Origin: Lachnospiraceae bacterium RM5
GTDB lineage: Bacteria; Bacillota; Clostridia; Lachnospirales; Lachnospiraceae
Assembly (NCBI GenBank): GCA_900110975.1
Contig: FOFK01000003.1
Coordinates: 87,895-151,894, forward strand
Reading direction: 5' to 3'
DNA: 64,000 bases
How positions within the stretch are numbered: position 1 is the stretch's first letter; each line of letters begins with the position of its first letter. This document shows positions 16,411-26,533 of the stretch, piece by piece. The notes beneath the pieces are model-generated. The model saw nothing but the letters and a program-made list of their open reading frames with translations, ran no database searches and had not been told where the DNA came from. A program made the position numbers and the translations under genes.

Positions 16411-19002
16411 ATGGAAGATAACATAAAGAAAATTTTACTTGTAGATGGAAACAGTATCATGAACAGGGCTTTTTATGGAATACCTTTACTTACTGACAGC
16501 AAAGGAAGATATACAAATGCCGTTTATGGTTTTTTAAATATTTTATTTAAAATAATAGATACAGAAAATCCAACAAATATTGTTGTAGCATTTGATTTAA
16601 AAGAAAAAACTTTCAGACATAAAATTTATGATGAATATAAAGGTCAGAGAAAAAAGACACCGGATGAACTTAATGAGCAGTTAATTCTTATAAAAGATGT
16701 CCTTGAAACAATGAATATTAAAATAGCTACTTTAGTAGGATATGAAGCTGATGATATACTTGGAACACTTGCTGCTACATCAGAAAATAAAGGATATAAA
16801 ACAGTTGTCTTATCAGGTGATACTGACTTATTGCAGCTTGCAACAAAAAATGTTCTTGTAAAAATCCCAAAAACATCAAAGGGAAGTACTACGGTTGAAG
16901 ATTATTATGAAAATGATGTCTATGAGAAAATGGGCGTTACACCTTTAGAATATATTGATGTTAAGGCATTGATGGGTGATAAATCTGATAATATACCTGG
17001 TGTTGCCGGCGTTGGTAAAGTGTCTGCAACAGACCTTATAAAAACTTACCATTCAGTTGAAAATGTTTATGAGAATATTGAAAATATAACAAAAAAAGCA
17101 CTTAAGGAAAAGCTTATAAATGATAAGGAAATGGCATTCTTTAGTAAAAAACTTGTTACTATTGTTAAGGATGCTCCTGTAGATATAGATATTGATAATA
17201 CAGAAATTACAGATATATTTAATGATAAATCCTATAAAATGATAAAAGAATTAGGATTTAAAAGTATGTTTTCAAAGTTTGAGGATGTGACAATTGAAAA
17301 TGATTTAAATACAGATTATAAGCTTATAGAAAATGAAGAAGATTTAAAGAATTTTATTATTAAAGCTAATGTTTTAAAAGAGGTTTCAATTTATTTAAGT
17401 AATAATAAATTAGCTGTTTCATTAGAAGATGGTAATTATATTCTTGAGAATGATTATATAAAAGATTTTATTGAAAAAATCTGTGATAGTGATATTAATA
17501 TTATTTCCACAGAAATTAAGGAAATAATAAGATTTATTGGTATAAAGAAATATCTTGATTATGCAAAAAAACGTAAATTTTTTGATGCTAAGATTGCTGC
17601 ATATCTTATAGATCCGACACTTTCTGACTATGAATATAATAATCTTTCAGGACGTTATCTTGATATAGAACTTGAAAGTGCCAAGGAATTAAAGAAAAAT
17701 AATGAAGAGTTAATACTTATTTATAATTCTTTAATTGCTTTAAAAACAAAGAAAATTCTTATTGAAAAGTTAGAAGAAACAAATCAGGATAATGTATATT
17801 TTGATTATGAGATTCTTCTTGCAGCAGCTTTATATAATCTTGAAAATGTAGGAATTAAAACAAAAAAAGAAGAATTAAATTCTTATTCAAAATTACTTGA
17901 AGAAAAAATAGCTGCTCTTATGGAGAGTATTTATAAAGAAACAGGAGAAGAATTTAATATTAATTCTCCAAAACAATTAGGTATTATCTTATTTGAAAAA
18001 ATGGGATTAAAGGGCGGTAAAAAAACAAAAACCGGTTATTCAACATCAGCTGATATATTAGAAAAATTAGCAGGTGAGTATAAGGTAGTAAAGGATGTGC
18101 TAGAATACAGGCAGTTATCAAAACTTAAATCAACATATGCAGATGCACTTCCTTTATATATCAAGGAAGATGGCAGAATTTATGGACATTTTAACCAGAC
18201 AAAGACTGCTACAGGAAGAATAAGTTCTTCAGAACCTAATCTTCAGAATATACCTATAAGAACAGAAATCGGAAAGAGATTAAGAAAGGTTTTTGTTCCG
18301 GAAGACGGATATATATTTATTGATGCAGATTATTCCCAGATAGAGCTTAGAATTATGGCTGCATTATCAAATGATGAGCTTCTTATAGATGCTTTTAATA
18401 AAAATATTGATATTCACAGAAGTACTGCTTCAAAAATATTCAACACAGATATTGATGATGTAACAGAAAATCAAAGAAGAGATGCTAAGGCTGTAAACTT
18501 TGGAATAATATATGGTATGAGTAATTTTGGACTTAGCCAGGATATTAATATTACAAGAAAAGAAGCTGATGAATATATTAAACAGTATTTTAAGACATAT
18601 CCAAAAGTTAAAGAATACCTTGATAATGCTGTAAATCAGGCGAAAGAAAAAGGTTACGTAAAAACAATTTTAGGAAGAATAAGACCTGTTAAAGAATTAG
18701 CTTCATCAAATTTTATGCAAAGATCCTTTGGAGAAAGAGTTGCCATGAATTCTCCTATTCAGGGAAGTGCAGCAGATATTATGAATATTGCCATGATTAA
18801 TATCTTGACTGAATTTGAAGAAAAAAATCTTGATGCAAAGATTGTTTTGCAGGTGCATGATGAACTTTTAATTGAAGTAAAAGAAGAAATCAAAGATGAA
18901 GTAAAAGAAATAGTTGAAAGAAATATGATGAATGCAGTCAGTCTTTCAGTTCCTCTGATTGTTAATTCTTCTTTTGGTCATGACTGGCTTGAAGCTCATT
19001 AG
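16411..19002 (+). CDS. polA: DNA polymerase I
   Basis: Repair and Okazaki-fragment polymerase with 5'-nuclease activity, 863 residues. The 5'-nuclease domain (1-300) has LLVDGNSIMNRAFYG, YEADDILGT and MGDKSDNIPGVAGVG. The middle region (about 300-470) keeps the exonuclease fold but lacks the usual acidic residues, as in many Firmicutes. The polymerase has motif A DADYSQIELR (about 638), RRDAKAVNFGIIYG and motif C QVHDELLIEV. ATG 16411 follows AAGGA by 11 nt; an earlier in-frame ATG at 16399 overlaps the upstream gene and has no ribosome site. Confidence 0.97.
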   Translation: MEDNIKKILLVDGNSIMNRAFYGIPLLTDSKGRYTNAVYGFLNILFKIIDTENPTNIVVAFDLKEKTFRHKIYDEYKGQRKKTPDELNEQLILIKDVLETMNIKIATLVGYEADDILGTLAATSENKGYKTVVLSGDTDLLQLATKNVLVKIPKTSKGSTTVEDYYENDVYEKMGVTPLEYIDVKALMGDKSDNIPGVAGVGKVSATDLIKTYHSVENVYENIENITKKALKEKLINDKEMAFFSKKLVTIVKDAPVDIDIDNTEITDIFNDKSYKMIKELGFKSMFSKFEDVTIENDLNTDYKLIENEEDLKNFIIKANVLKEVSIYLSNNKLAVSLEDGNYILENDYIKDFIEKICDSDINIISTEIKEIIRFIGIKKYLDYAKKRKFFDAKIAAYLIDPTLSDYEYNNLSGRYLDIELESAKELKKNNEELILIYNSLIALKTKKILIEKLEETNQDNVYFDYEILLAAALYNLENVGIKTKKEELNSYSKLLEEKIAALMESIYKETGEEFNINSPKQLGIILFEKMGLKGGKKTKTGYSTSADILEKLAGEYKVVKDVLEYRQLSKLKSTYADALPLYIKEDGRIYGHFNQTKTATGRISSSEPNLQNIPIRTEIGKRLRKVFVPEDGYIFIDADYSQIELRIMAALSNDELLIDAFNKNIDIHRSTASKIFNTDIDDVTENQRRDAKAVNFGIIYGMSNFGLSQDINITRKEADEYIKQYFKTYPKVKEYLDNAVNQAKEKGYVKTILGRIRPVKELASSNFMQRSFGERVAMNSPIQGSAADIMNIAMINILTEFEEKNLDAKIVLQVHDELLIEVKEEIKDEVKEIVERNMMNAVSLSVPLIVNSSFGHDWLEAH

Positions 19003-19016
19003 TTTTGGAGGATGAA

Positions 19017-19610
19017 ATGATAATTGGTTTGACAGGTGAAATTGGTAATGGTAAATCAACTGTTACTGATATTTTAAAGGAATATGGATATCAGGCTTTT
19101 ATCTGTGATGATATTGCAAATGATATTATGATGAATAATACAAAGGTTTATGAGGATATTATTCAATTGTTTGGAAATGAAATCATAAGAGAAGATTTAG
19201 CTTTAGATAAAAGAAAAATATCTGATATTGTTTATAAAGATGAAGAAATGCTTATTAAATTAAATAAAATTATTCATCCTGCAGTTATTGATTTTATTAA
19301 AAATAATTTAAAACCTGATAATAATTATGTAATTGAGTCGGCAATTCTTTTTGATACTGATTTAATTTTACTTTGCGATAAAATCATATATGTATATACA
19401 AATTACGAAGAAAGATTAAAAAGACTTTCTGAAAGCAGAAATTTATCAGAAGAAAAGATAAAAGAAATTTTAAGTAATCAGATGGAAAGTGAAGATTTTA
19501 AAGAAAAATCAGACTATGTGATTGATAATTCATTTTCTCCATCTGATACAAAAGAGCAATTAAAAAAAATTTTAGACCAGGAGAATAATTTATGCGACTG
19601 GATAAGATGA
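19017..19610 (+). CDS. coaE: Dephospho-CoA kinase
   Basis: Phosphorylates dephospho-CoA to CoA; 197 residues. The P-loop GLTGEIGNGKST is at the N-terminus, with the CoaE patterns DDIAND, IHPAVIDFI and VIESAILFDT. GGAGG lies 5 nt before ATG 19017; a TTG at 19005 overlaps that site. It follows polA by 14 nt and overlaps the next gene by 19 nt. The polA-coaE order is common in Clostridia. Confidence 0.93.
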   Translation: MIIGLTGEIGNGKSTVTDILKEYGYQAFICDDIANDIMMNNTKVYEDIIQLFGNEIIREDLALDKRKISDIVYKDEEMLIKLNKIIHPAVIDFIKNNLKPDNNYVIESAILFDTDLILLCDKIIYVYTNYEERLKRLSESRNLSEEKIKEILSNQMESEDFKEKSDYVIDNSFSPSDTKEQLKKILDQENNLCDWIR

Positions 19611-20302
19611 TATCTAATATAACATCAATCAGCAGAAAAGAAATAAAAAAAATCTGTAAAGAAAACAGGGTGCTTGTAAATGGTGATGTTATAACAGATC
19701 CTTCATTTAAGGTTAATGAAGAAACAGATGTTGTAAAGATTGATAATAAGCGGATTATGTATAAGAAATTTGTTTATTATATGTTAAATAAGCCTAAAGA
19801 TTGCATATGTGCCACAAATGATAAAAAGCATTTAACGGTTATTAATCTTATTGAAGAGGACGAATATAAAGATGAAATATTTCCTGTTGGAAGACTTGAT
19901 AAAGATACTGTAGGGCTGTTATTAATTACAAATGATGGTATGCTTGCACATAATTTATTATCACCGGTAAAACATGTGGATAAGAAATATTTTGTACGCG
20001 TTACGGGAAAACTTGAAGCAGAACATGCAGATGTATTTAAAAAAGGCATTAAGCTTGAAGAAGATTTTATAACAAAACCTGCAAAGTTAGAAATATTAAA
20101 ATCATCCGAAATATCAGAAGCTTATGTTACTATAAGTGAAGGTAAATTTCATCAGATAAAAAGAATGTTTTTATCAATGGGAATGGTTGTTATTTATCTT
20201 AAAAGAATTTCCATGGGAGGTCTTGTTTTGGATGAAAATTTAGATGAGGGAAGCTATAGGGAATTAACAGAAGAAGAGGTTATGAATTTGAAAAACAGAT
20301 AA
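19592..20302 (+). CDS. 16S rRNA pseudouridine synthase, RsuA family
   Basis: Predicted to make a pseudouridine in 16S rRNA; 236 residues. An S4 RNA-binding domain (1-60) is followed by the RsuA/RluB/E/F catalytic domain, with YMLNKPKDCICA and the catalytic Asp in VGRLDKDTVGLLLITNDG. HQIKRMF lies near the C-terminus. It overlaps coaE, so the two are co-translated. Its length and the LDKDTVGLL motif favour RsuA over RluB, but this is not certain. Confidence 0.87.
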   Translation: MRLDKMISNITSISRKEIKKICKENRVLVNGDVITDPSFKVNEETDVVKIDNKRIMYKKFVYYMLNKPKDCICATNDKKHLTVINLIEEDEYKDEIFPVGRLDKDTVGLLLITNDGMLAHNLLSPVKHVDKKYFVRVTGKLEAEHADVFKKGIKLEEDFITKPAKLEILKSSEISEAYVTISEGKFHQIKRMFLSMGMVVIYLKRISMGGLVLDENLDEGSYRELTEEEVMNLKNR

Positions 20303-20324
20303 GGAAACAGATAAGGAGCAAGTT

Positions 20325-21092
20325 ATGAAAAAAGTCGCTATTGTAACCGGTGCTTCATCAGGCATGGGAAGAGAATTTGTAAATACTATTGATAAAAGAT
20401 TTTCGTCAATTGATGAAATCTGGCTTATATCAAGAAGACGTGATAAATTAGAAGAGGTAAGAGCGGAAGTTAATAAGCCTTGTCTTATTATTGATGAGGA
20501 TATATCAGAAGCAGCTTTTTATTACAGATTCCAAAAGATTCTCAGACAGGAATCACCAAATGTTAAAATGCTTATTAATGCTGCAGGTTTTGGTATGGTG
20601 GGCGAGTTTGACGATATTGCCAGTGAAGTGCTGATGGGTATGGTTAATACAAACTGTATGGGACTTACCGGAATGATTAGTCTTGTAATTCCTTATATGT
20701 GTGAAAACAGCAGAATAATAAATTTTGCATCATCTGCTGCATTTACGCCACAGCCTGGTTTTTCAGTATATGCTGCAACAAAATCCTATGTTTTATCATT
20801 ATCAAGAGCATTAAACAGGGAACTTGAGAAAAAGGGTATATATGTTACTGCAGTATGTCCCGGTCCTGTTGCAACAGAATTCTTCACTATTGCTGAATCA
20901 GGAAAGAAGAGAGCATGGTTTAAGGACGTATTTATGGCAAATAAAACAGATGTTGTAAATCAGGCACTTTCAGATTCTATAAATAAAAAGGAATTATCTG
21001 TCTATGGTATGCCTATGAAATTATTTATGGTAATGACAAAGGTATTGCCACACAGACTTTTATTATTCTTTTATAAATTTCTTTTAAAATAA
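20325..21092 (+). CDS. Short-chain dehydrogenase/reductase
   Basis: NAD(P)-dependent oxidoreductase of the classical SDR family, 255 residues. The nucleotide-binding motif VTGASSGMG is at the N-terminus, with NAAG near residue 87 and catalytic Tyr-Lys in YAATK. The C-terminal 40 residues are hydrophobic, so membrane association is possible. Substrate unknown. An AAGGAG site precedes the ATG, and the gene lies in the polA-recU run. Confidence 0.88.
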   Translation: MKKVAIVTGASSGMGREFVNTIDKRFSSIDEIWLISRRRDKLEEVRAEVNKPCLIIDEDISEAAFYYRFQKILRQESPNVKMLINAAGFGMVGEFDDIASEVLMGMVNTNCMGLTGMISLVIPYMCENSRIINFASSAAFTPQPGFSVYAATKSYVLSLSRALNRELEKKGIYVTAVCPGPVATEFFTIAESGKKRAWFKDVFMANKTDVVNQALSDSINKKELSVYGMPMKLFMVMTKVLPHRLLLFFYKFLLK

Positions 21093-21113
21093 TTTAATTG
21101 GAGATAATTTATT

Positions 21114-21677
21114 ATGAAAAAAATTTTTTCTTTAAAAAAGGGGAGTTTTGAGTATATAAAATATAATAGAATTAAGGAACTTATAATTTCACTTTTTCTT
21201 TGTATGGTTATTTTAGCTCTGATTATTATTGGATTTTTAATATATGGCACAAATAAAAATATTTATACTGTAATTGCTGCCATATGTGCCATTCCTTTTG
21301 CAAAATTTTTAGTTGCATATATTATACTTGTTCCTTATAAATCAATAGAAAAAGAAAAAAAAGAAGAGCTTGATCTGATAGAAGATGTTGATATTTTCTA
21401 TGATTATGTAATTACATCAGATGAAAAAATATTTTGTTTACAAAGTATTGCAATAAAAGATAATTCATTATATTGCTATCTGTATAATAAAAAAATTGAT
21501 GAAAAATATGTTGAAAAATATCTCAGGGAAAAAATCCAGACTGATTGTAAAATAAGTACTATTAAGGTATTTAAGGAATTTGCAAGATTTTCCAGGGAAG
21601 TTAAGATACTTTCTAAAAATAACAGAGGAAGATTTGATGCAAAGATTTTAAGAATGATTGAGATTATGTCTGTATAA
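21114..21677 (+). CDS. Unknown two-helix membrane protein
   Basis: I do not recognise this family. The 187 residues have two adjacent membrane helices (about 25-48 and 55-75) followed by a cytosolic domain of about 110 residues with several charged helices. There is no signal peptide and no catalytic pattern. It lies 21 nt after the SDR and 9 nt before the RluC/D-type gene, so it belongs to the same transcription unit. Possible roles are membrane tethering or sensing; nothing in the sequence decides. Confidence 0.8.
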   Translation: MKKIFSLKKGSFEYIKYNRIKELIISLFLCMVILALIIIGFLIYGTNKNIYTVIAAICAIPFAKFLVAYIILVPYKSIEKEKKEELDLIEDVDIFYDYVITSDEKIFCLQSIAIKDNSLYCYLYNKKIDEKYVEKYLREKIQTDCKISTIKVFKEFARFSREVKILSKNNRGRFDAKILRMIEIMSV

Positions 21678-21686
21678 GGTTATAGC

Positions 21687-22709
21687 ATGAAAGAAATAAC
21701 AATTGGAAATAATGAGAAAAATCAAAGAGTTGATAAATATATGGCTAAATATCTTTCCAAAGCTCCAAAAAGCTTTATATATAAGATGTTTAGAAAGAAG
21801 AATATTACTTTAAATAATAAAAAGATTAGCGGTAATGAGATAATAAATTCAGGTGACATTATAAAAATGTTTTTATCCGATGAAACTATAGATAAATTCA
21901 GGGAAAATAATGAAAACATTATTAGAAATGTTAAAAATAGTGCAAAAGAAAAGCTTGATAAAAATAAAATCATTTATGAAGATGAAAATGTATTATTATA
22001 TAATAAGCCTACAGGTATATTATCCCAGAAAGCAAATAAGGATGATATCAGCATAAATGATATGATTTTAAATTATCTTATAGATAAAAAAGATGTATCG
22101 GTAAGTAATTTAAATACTTTTAAACCAAGTATCTGTAACAGGTTAGATAGAAATACAAGCGGAATGATAATTTTCGGAAAATCATTTGAGTTTATCAAAG
22201 AAGTATCAACTGCCTTAAAATACAGATATCTTCATAAAAAATATATATGTCTTGTTAAAGGAAATATTAATAAAGATAAGCATATAAAAGGATATTTAAT
22301 AAAAGATGATAAAAAAAATATTGTGAAAATATTAGATTCCAATCAGGGAAATGAAGCATCTTTTATAGAAACTTATTACAGACCTCTATATAGCAGGGAT
22401 AATATTACTCTTTTGGAAGTAACATTAATTACAGGTAAAACCCACCAGATAAGAAGTCATTTAGCATCAGTTAATCATCCTATTGTTGGTGATAATAAAT
22501 ATGGTGATGTTAAGTTTAATAAATATTTTTCTGATAAATATAAAATAAAAAATCAGATGCTGCATAGTTATCTGCTTGAAATAGAGGGCTTAGGAAATGA
22601 TATGGAATATTTAAATGGAAAAAAATTTATTGCTATGCCTGAAAAGAAATTTTTAGAAGTTATGGATGGTGAAAATATCAAATGGGAACCTGGAATACAA
22701 GAGGATTAA
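21687..22709 (+). CDS. Pseudouridine synthase, RluC/RluD family
   Basis: Predicted 23S rRNA pseudouridine synthase, 340 residues. An S4 domain (about 10-70) is joined by a linker to the catalytic domain with CNRLDRNTSGMIIFGKS (catalytic Asp) and TGKTHQIRSHLASVNHPIVGD. It has about 40 more residues than the usual RluD, mostly in the linker and C-terminus. Its last 28 nt overlap recU. The exact target uridine cannot be assigned. Confidence 0.9.
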   Translation: MKEITIGNNEKNQRVDKYMAKYLSKAPKSFIYKMFRKKNITLNNKKISGNEIINSGDIIKMFLSDETIDKFRENNENIIRNVKNSAKEKLDKNKIIYEDENVLLYNKPTGILSQKANKDDISINDMILNYLIDKKDVSVSNLNTFKPSICNRLDRNTSGMIIFGKSFEFIKEVSTALKYRYLHKKYICLVKGNINKDKHIKGYLIKDDKKNIVKILDSNQGNEASFIETYYRPLYSRDNITLLEVTLITGKTHQIRSHLASVNHPIVGDNKYGDVKFNKYFSDKYKIKNQMLHSYLLEIEGLGNDMEYLNGKKFIAMPEKKFLEVMDGENIKWEPGIQED

Positions 22710-23218
22710 GAGGCTCAAATTTAGAGGATTTAATTAATTTTTCAAATGAAAAATACAGGGAATTAAACTTAGGGATTGTACAAAAAGTCCCAACACCTAT
22801 TACACCAATAAAAATAGACAAAACAAAAGGTCATATAACGCTTGCTTATTTTGAAAAGAAAAGTACTGTTGATTATATAGGTGTTATACAGTCGGTTCCA
22901 ATATGCTTTGATGCCAAGGAATGTAATACTGATACATTTCCAATGCAAAATATCCATGATCATCAGGTGAGATTTATGGAGGATTTTGAAAAACAGGAAG
23001 GTGTTTCATTTCTTATAATATATTATACTCATAAAAATGAAATGTATTATGTGCCTTTCAGGGATGTGAAAAAATTTTATGACAGGGCAAAAAATGGTGG
23101 CAGAAAGAGTTTTAAATTTGAAGAAATAGATAAAAAATATAGGATTTATTCTAAGAGTGGGGTTCCTGTTCATTATATTGAAGCACTATCATTGGATTTA
23201 GAAAATGAAAAAAATTAA
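22682..23218 (+). CDS. recU: Holliday junction resolvase RecU
   Basis: Cuts Holliday junctions during recombination and chromosome segregation; the Firmicute counterpart of RuvC. The 178 residues begin MGTWNTRGLRGS and include KSTVDYIGV and the PD-(D/E)xK-type catalytic DAKEC, followed by FPMQNIHDHQVRFM. It starts inside the preceding pseudouridine synthase gene and ends the polA-to-recU run. No pbp1 gene follows, unlike in Bacillus. Confidence 0.9.
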   Translation: MGTWNTRGLRGSNLEDLINFSNEKYRELNLGIVQKVPTPITPIKIDKTKGHITLAYFEKKSTVDYIGVIQSVPICFDAKECNTDTFPMQNIHDHQVRFMEDFEKQEGVSFLIIYYTHKNEMYYVPFRDVKKFYDRAKNGGRKSFKFEEIDKKYRIYSKSGVPVHYIEALSLDLENEKN

Positions 23219-23249
23219 TCAGATATTCTAATTCTTATAAATCAGTTGA

Positions 23250-23278
23250 TTTACAAATATTATTTACCGTGTTATACT
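23250..23278 (+). promoter_or_regulatory. Promoter of the histidine operon
   Basis: TTTACA (23250-23255), a 17-bp spacer ending in TGT, TATACT (23273-23278), with an extended -10. Only about 35 nt of leader remain, so there is no room for a T-box or long attenuator. Confidence 0.75.
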
Positions 23279-23315
23279 CTTATGTTGTATAAGTTTAGGT
23301 TGAAAGGACAAGGAT

Positions 23316-24524
23316 ATGAATAGTAAATTATTACATACACCTGTTGGTGTGAGAGATATATATGGAGACGAATATAAAGAAAAGCTAGTTGTTATGGATA
23401 AAATCCATAATGTATTTGTTTCATATGGATATAGTGATATCCAGACACCAACCTTTGAATTTTTTGATATCTTTAATAAAGAAAGAGGAAGCGTTCCTTC
23501 GAAGGATATGTATAAATTCTTTGACAGAGAAGGAAATACCCTTGTGCTAAGACCTGATATGACTCCTTCAGTGGCAAGAGCCGTAGCAAAGTATTATGCG
23601 GACGAGGAAATGCCTGTAAGATTTTGTTATGAAGGAAATGCATTTATAAACAATTCTGAATATCAGGGTAAATTAAAAGAGTTTACACAGGTAGGTGCTG
23701 AACTTATTGATGATACAACATCTGATGCAGATGCGGAAATTATTGCAATGATGATTGAAGCATTGCTTAGTGCAAATCTTGATGAGTTCCAGATTGAAAT
23801 CGGTATGCCTGAGTTCTTTAAAGGTCTTGTTAGTGATGCAGGATTTGATGATGATGTTATTGAAGAACTTACAGAATTGCTTGAATGTAAGAAATATTTT
23901 GGTGTTGAAGATCTTCTTGACAGAAATAATGCACCTGAAAAATATAAAGAAATATTTATGGAATTCCAGAGTCTTTTTGGTTCTGTAGAAATATTAGATA
24001 AGGCACTTAGCCTTACTGAAAATAAAAAATGTGTTCAGGCTGTAAACAGACTTAAGAAAATATATAAAATCCTTAGTTTCTATGGATTTGAAAAATATAT
24101 ATCATTTGATCTTTCCATGCTTGATATGTATAAATATTATACAGGTATTGTATTTAAAGGATATACATATGGTACAGGAGATGCTATTGTAACAGGCGGA
24201 AGATATGATAATTTATTAAAACAGTTTGGGAAAGATGCCGGTGCAATAGGAATGGCATTTAATATCGATCAGATTATGGTTGCTCTTGACAGACAGCATA
24301 AAAAGATTGATACAGAAAATGACATGATTATGGTTCTTTATAAAGAAACAAACAGAAATAAGGCAATATCTTATTCTGATGAGCTTAGAAAATCAGGTAA
24401 GAAAGTATTACTTATGAGAAAACGTTCAAAGCATGAAACTGAAGAATATTTTGAATATGCTAAAAAGAATGGTATTAAACATATGGTTTTAGTTGATAAA
24501 GAAATAACAGATAAAGAATTATAA
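23316..24524 (+). CDS. hisZ: ATP phosphoribosyltransferase regulatory subunit
   Basis: HisRS-like paralogue that assembles with short HisG and makes it active and histidine-sensitive. The 402 residues show class II synthetase motifs (PTFEFFDIF, LRPDMTPSVAR) and the HisRS-type GRYDNLLKQFG, with a short C-terminal domain instead of a full anticodon-binding domain. It is the first gene of hisZ-hisG-hisD-hisB-hisIE, which argues for HisZ rather than HisS. Confidence 0.92.
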   Translation: MNSKLLHTPVGVRDIYGDEYKEKLVVMDKIHNVFVSYGYSDIQTPTFEFFDIFNKERGSVPSKDMYKFFDREGNTLVLRPDMTPSVARAVAKYYADEEMPVRFCYEGNAFINNSEYQGKLKEFTQVGAELIDDTTSDADAEIIAMMIEALLSANLDEFQIEIGMPEFFKGLVSDAGFDDDVIEELTELLECKKYFGVEDLLDRNNAPEKYKEIFMEFQSLFGSVEILDKALSLTENKKCVQAVNRLKKIYKILSFYGFEKYISFDLSMLDMYKYYTGIVFKGYTYGTGDAIVTGGRYDNLLKQFGKDAGAIGMAFNIDQIMVALDRQHKKIDTENDMIMVLYKETNRNKAISYSDELRKSGKKVLLMRKRSKHETEEYFEYAKKNGIKHMVLVDKEITDKEL

Positions 24525-24553
24525 TTTGTTTTACAATAGAAAAGAGGATTTAG

Positions 24554-25195
24554 ATGAGATACCTTACATTTGCCCTTGCAAAAGGAAGACTTGCAAAGAA
24601 GTCTTTGGAAATGTTTGAAAAAGTTGGAATTACATGTGAAGAAATGAAAGATAAGGATACAAGAAAACTTATCTTTGTAAATGAAGAATTGAAATTAAAA
24701 TTTTTCCTTGCAAAAGCTGGAGATGTACCTACATATGTTGAATATGGTGCAGCTGATATCGGAGTTGTAGGAAAAGATACAATTTTAGAAGAAAATAGAA
24801 AATTATATGAAGTATTAGATTTAGGATTTGGAAAATGCAGAATGTGTGTTTGTGGTCCTGAAAGTGCAAGAGAACTTTTACAGCATCATGAGATGATAAG
24901 GGTTGCAAGTAAATACCCTAATATTGCAAAAGATTATTTTTATAATAAAAAACATCAGACTGTTGAAATGATAAAATTAAATGGTTCTGTTGAACTTGCT
25001 CCAATCGTTAACTTATCAGAAGTTATCGTTGATATTGTTGAAACAGGCTCTACATTAAAAGAAAACGGGCTTACAGTTTTAGAAGAAATTTGTCCATTAT
25101 CTGCAAGAATGGTTGTAAACCAGGTTTCAATGAAAATGGAAAATGAAAGAATTATGAAGCTCATTAAGGATTTGAGATATGTAACATCGCTTTAG
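24554..25195 (+). CDS. hisG: ATP phosphoribosyltransferase, short form
   Basis: First step of histidine synthesis: ATP plus PRPP gives phosphoribosyl-ATP. The 213 residues correspond to the short HisG, lacking the C-terminal regulatory domain and needing HisZ. Motifs: [12 protein letters not shown] at the N-terminus, [13 protein letters not shown], and the PRPP loop [19 protein letters not shown] precedes the ATG, and it sits 29 bp after hisZ. Confidence 0.96.
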   Translation: MRYLTFALAKGRLAKKSLEMFEKVGITCEEMKDKDTRKLIFVNEELKLKFFLAKAGDVPTYVEYGAADIGVVGKDTILEENRKLYEVLDLGFGKCRMCVCGPESARELLQHHEMIRVASKYPNIAKDYFYNKKHQTVEMIKLNGSVELAPIVNLSEVIVDIVETGSTLKENGLTVLEEICPLSARMVVNQVSMKMENERIMKLIKDLRYVTSL

Positions 25196-25223
25196 TATGT
25201 TACATTTAGCGGAGGAATTTATT

Positions 25224-26519
25224 ATGAGAATTACAAAACTTACAAATGAAACAAAAAATAATATATTAGAAAATATGTTAAAAAGAAGTCCTAATAATTA
25301 TGGACAGTATCAGGAAATAGTTGATGGTGTACTTGCTGATGTAAAGGAAAATGGTGATGAAGCCGTTTTTAAATATACAAAGAAATTTGATGGATTTGAT
25401 CTTACAAAAGAAACAATTGTTGTAAGTGAAGAAGAGATTAAAGAAGCTTATGAAATTGTTAAAGAAAGTGGTTTGCTTGATATTTTAAGAGAAGCCCTTA
25501 AAAATATCAGGGAATATCATGAAAAACAGAGACAGTACAGCTGGTTTGATACAAAGAGTGATGGAAGTATACTTGGTCAGAAAGTTACTCCAATTGAAAA
25601 AGTTGGTGTTTATGTTCCTGGTGGAAAAGCTGCATATCCATCATCAGTTCTTATGAATATTGTACCTGCCAAGGTTGCCGGTGTAGAAAAAATTTATATG
25701 TGCACACCTCCGGGTAAAGATGGAAAAGTAAATCCAAACACACTTGTTGCAGCTGTTGAAGCAGGAGCAGATATTATATATAAAGTTGGTGGTTCACAGG
25801 CAATTGGTGCTATGGCATATGGAACAGAAAGCATTGATAAGGTTGATAAGATTGTTGGACCTGGTAACATTTTTGTTGCACTTGCAAAAAAATCTGTTTT
25901 TGGTTATGTTGGTATTGATTCAATTGCAGGACCTAGTGAGGTATTGGTTCTTGCTGATGAAACTGCAAATCCTAAATATGTTGCTGCAGATTTATTATCT
26001 CAGGCTGAACATGATGAACTTGCGTCTGCAATTCTTGTAACTACTTCAGAAGAACTTGCAAAAAATGTTTCTGACTGGGTTGATAAATTTACAGAAGAAT
26101 TATCAAGAAAAGATATTATTAAAAAATCATTAGATGAATATGGATATATTCTTATTGCAGATTCAATGGATGATGCCATAGATGTTGCTAATGATATTGC
26201 TTCAGAACATTTAGAAATCGTTACAAAAGATCCATTTAATACAATGACAAAGATTAAAAATGCCGGAGCAATGTTTTTAGGTGAATATAGTTCAGAGCCT
26301 CTTGGTGATTATTTTGCAGGTCCTGACCATGTTCTTCCTACAAATGGAACAGCTAAATTTTTCTCAGCATTATCAGTAGATGATTTTATCAAAAAATCAA
26401 GCATCATTTCGTTCTCAAAAGATGCTTTAAAACCTATGAGTGATAATATCATCAAATTTGCTGAATCAGAATATTTAACAGCACATGCAAATGCTATAAA
26501 AGTCAGATTTGAAGATTAA
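25224..26519 (+). CDS. hisD: Histidinol dehydrogenase
   Basis: Zinc- and NAD-dependent oxidation of histidinol to histidine, the last two steps. The 431 residues include VGVYVPGGKAAYPSSVLMN, KIVGPGNIFVA and IAGPSEVLVLADETANP followed by LLSQAEHDE. ATG 25224 is set by GGAGG 8 nt upstream; nine preceding in-frame codons contain that site and are not coding. Confidence 0.97.
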   Translation: MRITKLTNETKNNILENMLKRSPNNYGQYQEIVDGVLADVKENGDEAVFKYTKKFDGFDLTKETIVVSEEEIKEAYEIVKESGLLDILREALKNIREYHEKQRQYSWFDTKSDGSILGQKVTPIEKVGVYVPGGKAAYPSSVLMNIVPAKVAGVEKIYMCTPPGKDGKVNPNTLVAAVEAGADIIYKVGGSQAIGAMAYGTESIDKVDKIVGPGNIFVALAKKSVFGYVGIDSIAGPSEVLVLADETANPKYVAADLLSQAEHDELASAILVTTSEELAKNVSDWVDKFTEELSRKDIIKKSLDEYGYILIADSMDDAIDVANDIASEHLEIVTKDPFNTMTKIKNAGAMFLGEYSSEPLGDYFAGPDHVLPTNGTAKFFSALSVDDFIKKSSIISFSKDALKPMSDNIIKFAESEYLTAHANAIKVRFED

Positions 26520-26533
26520 TTGGAGGAAAGTAT

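Noticed and set aside
23219-23315. T-box or histidine leader before hisZ
   Set aside because: Only about 35 nt lie between the -10 and the start; no T-box motif and no His-codon-rich leader ORF.
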